Positions 47,701 through 53,700 of a stretch of DNA of 64,000 nt are shown here, piece by piece; positions within the stretch are counted from its first letter, which is position 1, and each line of letters opens with the position of its first letter. The position numbers were made by a program, and so were the translations under genes. The notes beneath the pieces were generated by a model. It searched no databases, was not told the DNA's origin, and was given only the letters and a program-made list of their open reading frames with translations. Origin of the DNA: Protula sp. h YS-2021 (Eukaryota; Annelida; Polychaeta; Sabellida; Serpulidae); assembly GCA_949752745.1 (NCBI GenBank), contig OX457027.1:87255720-87319719 (forward strand). The letters are read 5' to 3'.

Positions 47701-50700
47701 GTGAATATCGCTTGTGCTATAAGTCGATCGGGGAATTAAAAGAAAAAAGAAGAAAAATTCAAAATACATTTCCTCCTACAGATTTTATCAGATGCTATTT
47801 ATTTTTGGTTTGAGCCGTCTGTAGGGGGTAACGCCTACGGCTTGTGCTTTTTGAGTGACTTGGAAAATTTCTGGATTTTTTTCGGAATTTTTTTAGAAAA
47901 CTAAACCGAATTTCGCTACACGTAGCGAAATGGCACCCACTTGCAATGGTGCAATCTATCTGGTCAAAGACATTTTTCAGTGTTTCGACATAATTATCAG
48001 CTTCCGAATTATTATCTTGAACGAGGACATCGAAGTAAATATAATGTTATCTCTTTTGGGTACAAATAATCAAATTCAGTTTTCTAACCGTTTTCGAGAT
48101 AATGGTCAACTTCCGGTTTTGGTCCTTGACCATGACGGAGGAGGTCAAGGTCACCGAGGTACCACTTATGTAACATTGTTTAGGCCGAAAGGGTCGAAAA
48201 TGAGCTCAAAATGGCTCTGTCTCCCGTTTTGAAAAAAAAGTTTGCCTATCGTACCCTCAAGGTCAAGATTTAAATCTCAGCGTTACCCCCTACGAAATAC
48301 GTTTTATATATTCAAACTGGGATTTAAACACATATTATAGCCACTTTTCGTGATAAATAGACGTTTTGAAAAATATTTTTTCCTCAATTTGACCTTGACC
48401 TTTGATGTCAAGATGAAAAATATTTGCGGTTTTACCGAGACCTGATGACTGTCTATAAGTGTGCCCAAATATAACAGTCCTCTGAGGTTTGCAAGTGGGA
48501 ATTATGCAAAACAGTAGTAAAAGATAAGTTGTGAAGTAGCATATTCAGAATGCGTTGACACACACTCACAAAGCATAAAACACTATTGATATTACAATGA
48601 CGCCTGCTGGGAACCAAACAAGGGCACTGGCAAATATAAACAACCACGTAAGTATTTTTAACCCAGCCGACCTTGTCGGACTGGGCTAGTCGTATCACTA
48701 TAGGGGGCTTCAATGTATGTGCGTATGTTAAGCTTTTTCTTTAAAATGCTACTCCTCCTACAGTTTTGCTCCAATCGTTTTGGTAATTATATGTCTCCCC
48801 CTAAGGGAGACATATATAGCATTTGGTGTGTCCGTCCGTCTGTCCGTCCTGCCGTCCGTCTGTCAGTAAACCTTTTTCGTCCGGATGATATCTCGAAAAC
48901 TATTCATTGGAGCTTCACCAAACTTCACAGGAAGAAAGTATATATAGTGTAGATGTGCAGCGGAGGTTCAGTTTGCCCCATATCAGCCCGTCCATTGCAC
49001 TCTATAAACTTTTTCTTGTTCAGGCGCTATCTCAAAAACTATTCATCGGATCTTCTCCAAGCCTTACATGAAGAAAGTATATATAGTGTAGATGCGCAAG
49101 GACCCGTCCCAAAGACTGTTTACTACTAAGATATGACACTCAGCCATTTTCGCGTATCCAGACAGCAGTGGCGCCGCCTGGTATTAGAGTTGCAAATTAA
49201 GCTGTCAAAAGCATTGAGGTCACCTGGAAAGTGCATGTGTTTTTTTCACTTTTCGTTATTTTTTCGGCCTTAAAGTTAATAAAAACATTTTGTCGCCTGG
49301 ATAATAATTAGTAATGAATAAGAGTATGGCTACTACAAGAAGAGGACGACCTTGTGCAGCAATTGGATGCGATAATGACTACTACAACTGCAATCTTTCC
49401 TTCTTTCGATTTCCAACGGACAAAGAAAGGTAATATTTTTTTTTAAATATGTTAAAATTTTTAAAGAAAAGTAATCGAATCAATAATTCCGTAGCAGATG
49501 TCTTTTTCTCTTTCCTTAAGTTAGGTGTTTGAAGGAGTTTTTATCTCTTTTTAGGAGCATGAAATGGGTTCAAAACACCAGACGAGCGGATCTGATGAAA
49601 GTTGATTCGGTGATTCTTCACAAGAACCACAAAATCTGTGCCAAGCATTTTGAGGATAACCAGTTTATGAACAAACATAGAAAGAGATTAATATGGAATG
49701 CTGTTCCAACACTATTTCAAGTTCCAAACCCCCCTCCAAAAATTACAATATCGCGCCCCGCGCCAAAAATTCGAAGTAAGAAGAAGGAATTAAAAACTCC
49801 AAAAGCATCTTTTTCTGTGGGTCCATCCTCACCACAAGAAAAACGTGATGAAGAAAAGAGTAGTTTGGTTTCAACGCCTTCACCATCAACTACACCTGAT
49901 ACGCCCAGAAAACAAAAATTAAAAAAAGAGGTGCGACGACTTCGATCAAAACTTTGGAGAGCCAAAAAACCAAAACAGACCAATTCTGCAGCGGCCAAAA
50001 TTAATTCTTGCATGAATGAACTTAGCCAATATTTGCCAACACAAACAATGGATTTTATCCGGACACAAGTAAAAATGTCCGGTCGGTCAAAATCTGGGAA
50101 GAGGTGGCCTATGAAGGATAAAATGCTCGCATTATCTATTTTTTACCATAGCAGAAAGGCGTACAGTTTGCTTGGGCGAATTTTTAATTTGCCATCAAAG
50201 AGAACCCTACAAAGAACTCTGCAGAACTCAAATATTTCTCCCGGTCTAAATGACAAAATTCTGGACGGTCTGAAAGAAAAGTTAAGAAATTTGCCTTCAG
50301 AAGAAAAAGAGTGTGTGTTGGTCTTTGATGAAATGTCATTAAAACAGGGGTTGTCATATAATAGTCATACAGACAGCATAGAGGGTTTTGAAGATTTTGG
50401 TGATTTAGGAAAATCAAAATATGTAGCAAATCATGTTCTGTTGTACATGGTTCGGGGTCTACACTCCAAGTGGAAACAACCCATAGGTTATTTTTTGTCG
50501 TCTGGTCCGATTGAAAATAGAATGTTGGACATTTTGACAAAAAATTGTGTTCGAAAATTGAAGGCAATTGATGTGAATATCCGCGTTGTGGTATGTGACC
50601 AGGGGTCTAATAACAGGTCTTTCCTTGAAAATATGAATAAAGTGTCGGTCAAAACGCCATATTTTTACGTTGATACTCAAAAGGTTTACGTTATATACGA

Positions 50701-53700
50701 CCCTCCCCATCTTTTAAAGAATATCAGAAATAACCTCATGAAACACGGGTTCATGTGGAAGGAAAAAGAAATAAAATGGCATTATATTGTGCAATTTTAC
50801 GAATTTGATCAAGAGAATAGCATTAAAATGGCACCAAAATTGAAAGAAGCGCACATTACTTTGCCCCCTTTTAAGGCAATGCGTGTTAACCTGGCCACTC
50901 AAATTCTTAGTCATTCGGTTGCCGCTGGTATTTCGACCCTAGTTCGTTTAAAAACAATGCCTGAACAAGCTAGAGACACTGCCCAATTTGTTGAAAACTT
51001 TGACCAATTATTCAATTCATTCAACAGTTGCGCAATAAAAAGTAGCCAAAAAATGAGACATGCAGTGAGTGCCAATAGTGGTCATTTAGAGTTTTTTCAA
51101 AACATGCTCGCGTTTTTAAATGACATTAAATTAGTGTCCGGAAAAAATGTTCCCTGTATTGAAGGTTGGAAACTGTCAATCATAAGTTTACTAGAATTAT
51201 GGAAAGACCTGAGTGAAAATTCCAATTACAGGTACTTGTTAACAAACCGGTTAAATCAAGATTGCGCCGAAAAATTTTTTTCGGTGATTAGGGGAAGAGG
51301 GGGTTTTCGCGATAATCCCGATCCCCAGGAATTTAGGGCAGCCTTTAGACAAGTAGCGGTTGAACAACTTTTGATGCCAAGCTCATTTTCTAATTGTCAG
51401 GCAGATTTTGACAAGATATTACTAGATTTGTCACATGTTTCGCAATCAAATAATGTCACCCAACGCATAAGAGAAAATGACAATTCTGATTTGGAAATTC
51501 AGGGTATTTCTGAAACTACTAGTATTTTGAGTGTTATGAGACAACCCGACAGTTCAGTGAAGAATGTGGCTTTTTATATTGCTGGTTATTTGCTTCGCAA
51601 AATTAAACTTAGCTGTAATATATGTATTATGGAGTTTGTTTCCGAATCAGTTCCAGATTCAGATTCGTACATTTTTTTGAGAGAAAAAAATTACAGCAAA
51701 GAAGGTGCATTATTTATACCATCCAAAAAATTTGGGTTATTTGTGAAAGATCTGGAATCTGTTTTCGTCACCGTTTTTCCAATGGTGCAGCACATGACAA
51801 AACTTCACACAAGACTTGTTTGCAATGCCAGAGATGTGGAAAAAAATGTAATTGAATGTACAAATACCGCTTGTGTTAAAAAGATAAAAAGCGCGGTAAG
51901 ATTGTTTATGAAGATGCGAATTCATTTCGCTCTGAAAATGGCAAATTTTTCTTCAATTAGATCCTCGAGTGGTAAAAGAAACAGAAAAGTTTTAAAGCTC
52001 ATTCATGTGTAAATGTGAGAGCAGTATTTACCTTTTTCTATTGTGACTTTGACGGGAGGGGGGTCATCGTTATCTGATCAGATTTGTTAAATAAAAGGTG
52101 GCTGTGCTAATAAAATGGCAATTTTTTATCCTTCTTACTTCTATTGTTCAGCTCCTGTTCAAATAAATTACTTTAAATCCCCTAAAATCTATTGAAATAT
52201 TGAGCTTAACACCAATACTGTAAAGTGTTTTGACAGTTGTTTTTCTCAGTTTACAACTCTTCCAACAGGGGCGCTGCAATCGCCTGGATACTATAGGCTG
52301 TATAGGGAGTGTCATATCTTAGTAGTATATAGTCTTTGCCCGTCCGTCGCTCCATACTCTGCACCTTGTATATTGTTTTTGTCCGGGCGGTATATCACAA
52401 GAGTAACTGGACCACAGTGATGTAACCGCTATTGGCTGAGGGCTCTGCATCTCCGATGCGTATGTTCTGTGTACTTTTTTTGTACTTTTTGTGTACTTTT
52501 TTGTACTTTTTTTTACAGAACGTACTTTTTTGTACTTTTTTTAACGCTTTCAGTGTACTTTTCTTGTACTTTTTTTTAACTTTTTTACTGAACGTACTTT
52601 TTTTGTACTTTTTTTTACGCTTTCAGTGTACTTTTTTTGTCCAACTCCCCGTGGCAACCCTGCAATAGGCACGTCTGCAAGGCCATCAGGTACATCTCAT
52701 CCCACCCACCCCCCACCCACCCTCGCCTGCCGTCTCTTCCCACACCAGCACGGCCTCAATAGGCACGTCTGCAAGGCCATCAGGAACACCTCACCCCTTT
52801 TCCCTCACTTACTGCCTGCATTCCCGCTGCAACAAAACCGCAAAAGGCGCGTCTGTAACATGAAATGGCCGCAATGGCTGTTTACAAAGTAGGATGGTGT
52901 GGTGCGTCTGGAAAGGAAAGTTTGCCATTCACTTGAACGAAGCCTTATACTTATATTTGATTGGTTCAGATACTCGAGCACAGACACAGAGTCGGGTCAC
53001 GTGTTCGAGGTGAAGGAGGAATGTGCTGAATTAGTTGTCCGCGACGAGCCGCCGGAGACGACGCAGCGCATTGACGACCAGTTTGTCCTCACCGAAGAGG
53101 TACGCTCTGCTCGTGCCGCGGTACTCAGAAAGTACTTAATGAATTAGTGTCAGAGGTCCCTTTACTCGTGCCACGGTACTCAGAAAGTAATTTTAATGAA
53201 TTAGTGTCGGAGGTCCCTAAACTCGTGCCACGGTACTCAAAAAGTACTTAGTGATTTAGTGTCAGATGTCCCTATACTCGGTCTACGGTACTCAGAAAGT
53301 ACTTAGTTAATTAGTGTCAGAGGTGCCTTACTCGTGCCACGGTACTCAAAAAGTACTTGTGAATTATTGTCAGAGGTCCCTATACTCGTGCCACGGTACT
53401 CAAAAAGTACTTGTGAATTAGTGTCGGAGGTCCCTATACTCGTGCCACGGTACTCAGAAAGTAATAAATGAATTAATGTCGGAGGTCCCTATACTCGTGC
53501 CACGGTACTCAAAAAGTACTTGTGAATTAGTGTCAGAGGTCCCTATACTCGTGCCACGGTACTCAAAAAGTACTTAGCGAATTAGTGTCAGAGGTGCCTT
53601 ACTCGTGCCACGGTACTCAAAAAGTACTTGTGAATTAGTGTCAGAGGTACCTATACTCGTGCCACGGTACTCAACGACGCGTTTGATTGGCTTGCAGGTA

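Larger units (their letters stand above)
46711..52459. mobile_element. Helitron-like element, AGCCCTCAG family copy 2 (host of later insertions)
   Basis: The left end AGCCCTCAGCCGATTTGGCT and the right end TATTGGCTGAGGGCT plus hairpin GCATCTCCGATGC match the 21757-22470 copy. The space between is filled with other elements, so this copy was split by later insertions, or its left and right ends come from two adjacent copies. Confidence 0.6.
46421..52663. mobile_element. Composite nested element, outer TIR GCAGGGTTGCCAC
   Basis: The left end GCAGGGTTGCCAC and the right end GTGGCAACCCTGC are perfect inverse copies. AATA occurs on both sides and is the likely 4 bp target duplication (46417-46420 and 52664-52667). 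The arms are full of GTACTTTTTTT words (46435-46700 and 52460-52640). Between them sit an AGCCCTCAG-family Helitron-like element (46711-52459) and, within that, further elements including a P-like transposon. The outer element was probably a small non-autonomous DNA transposon of unknown superfamily. Confidence 0.75.
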
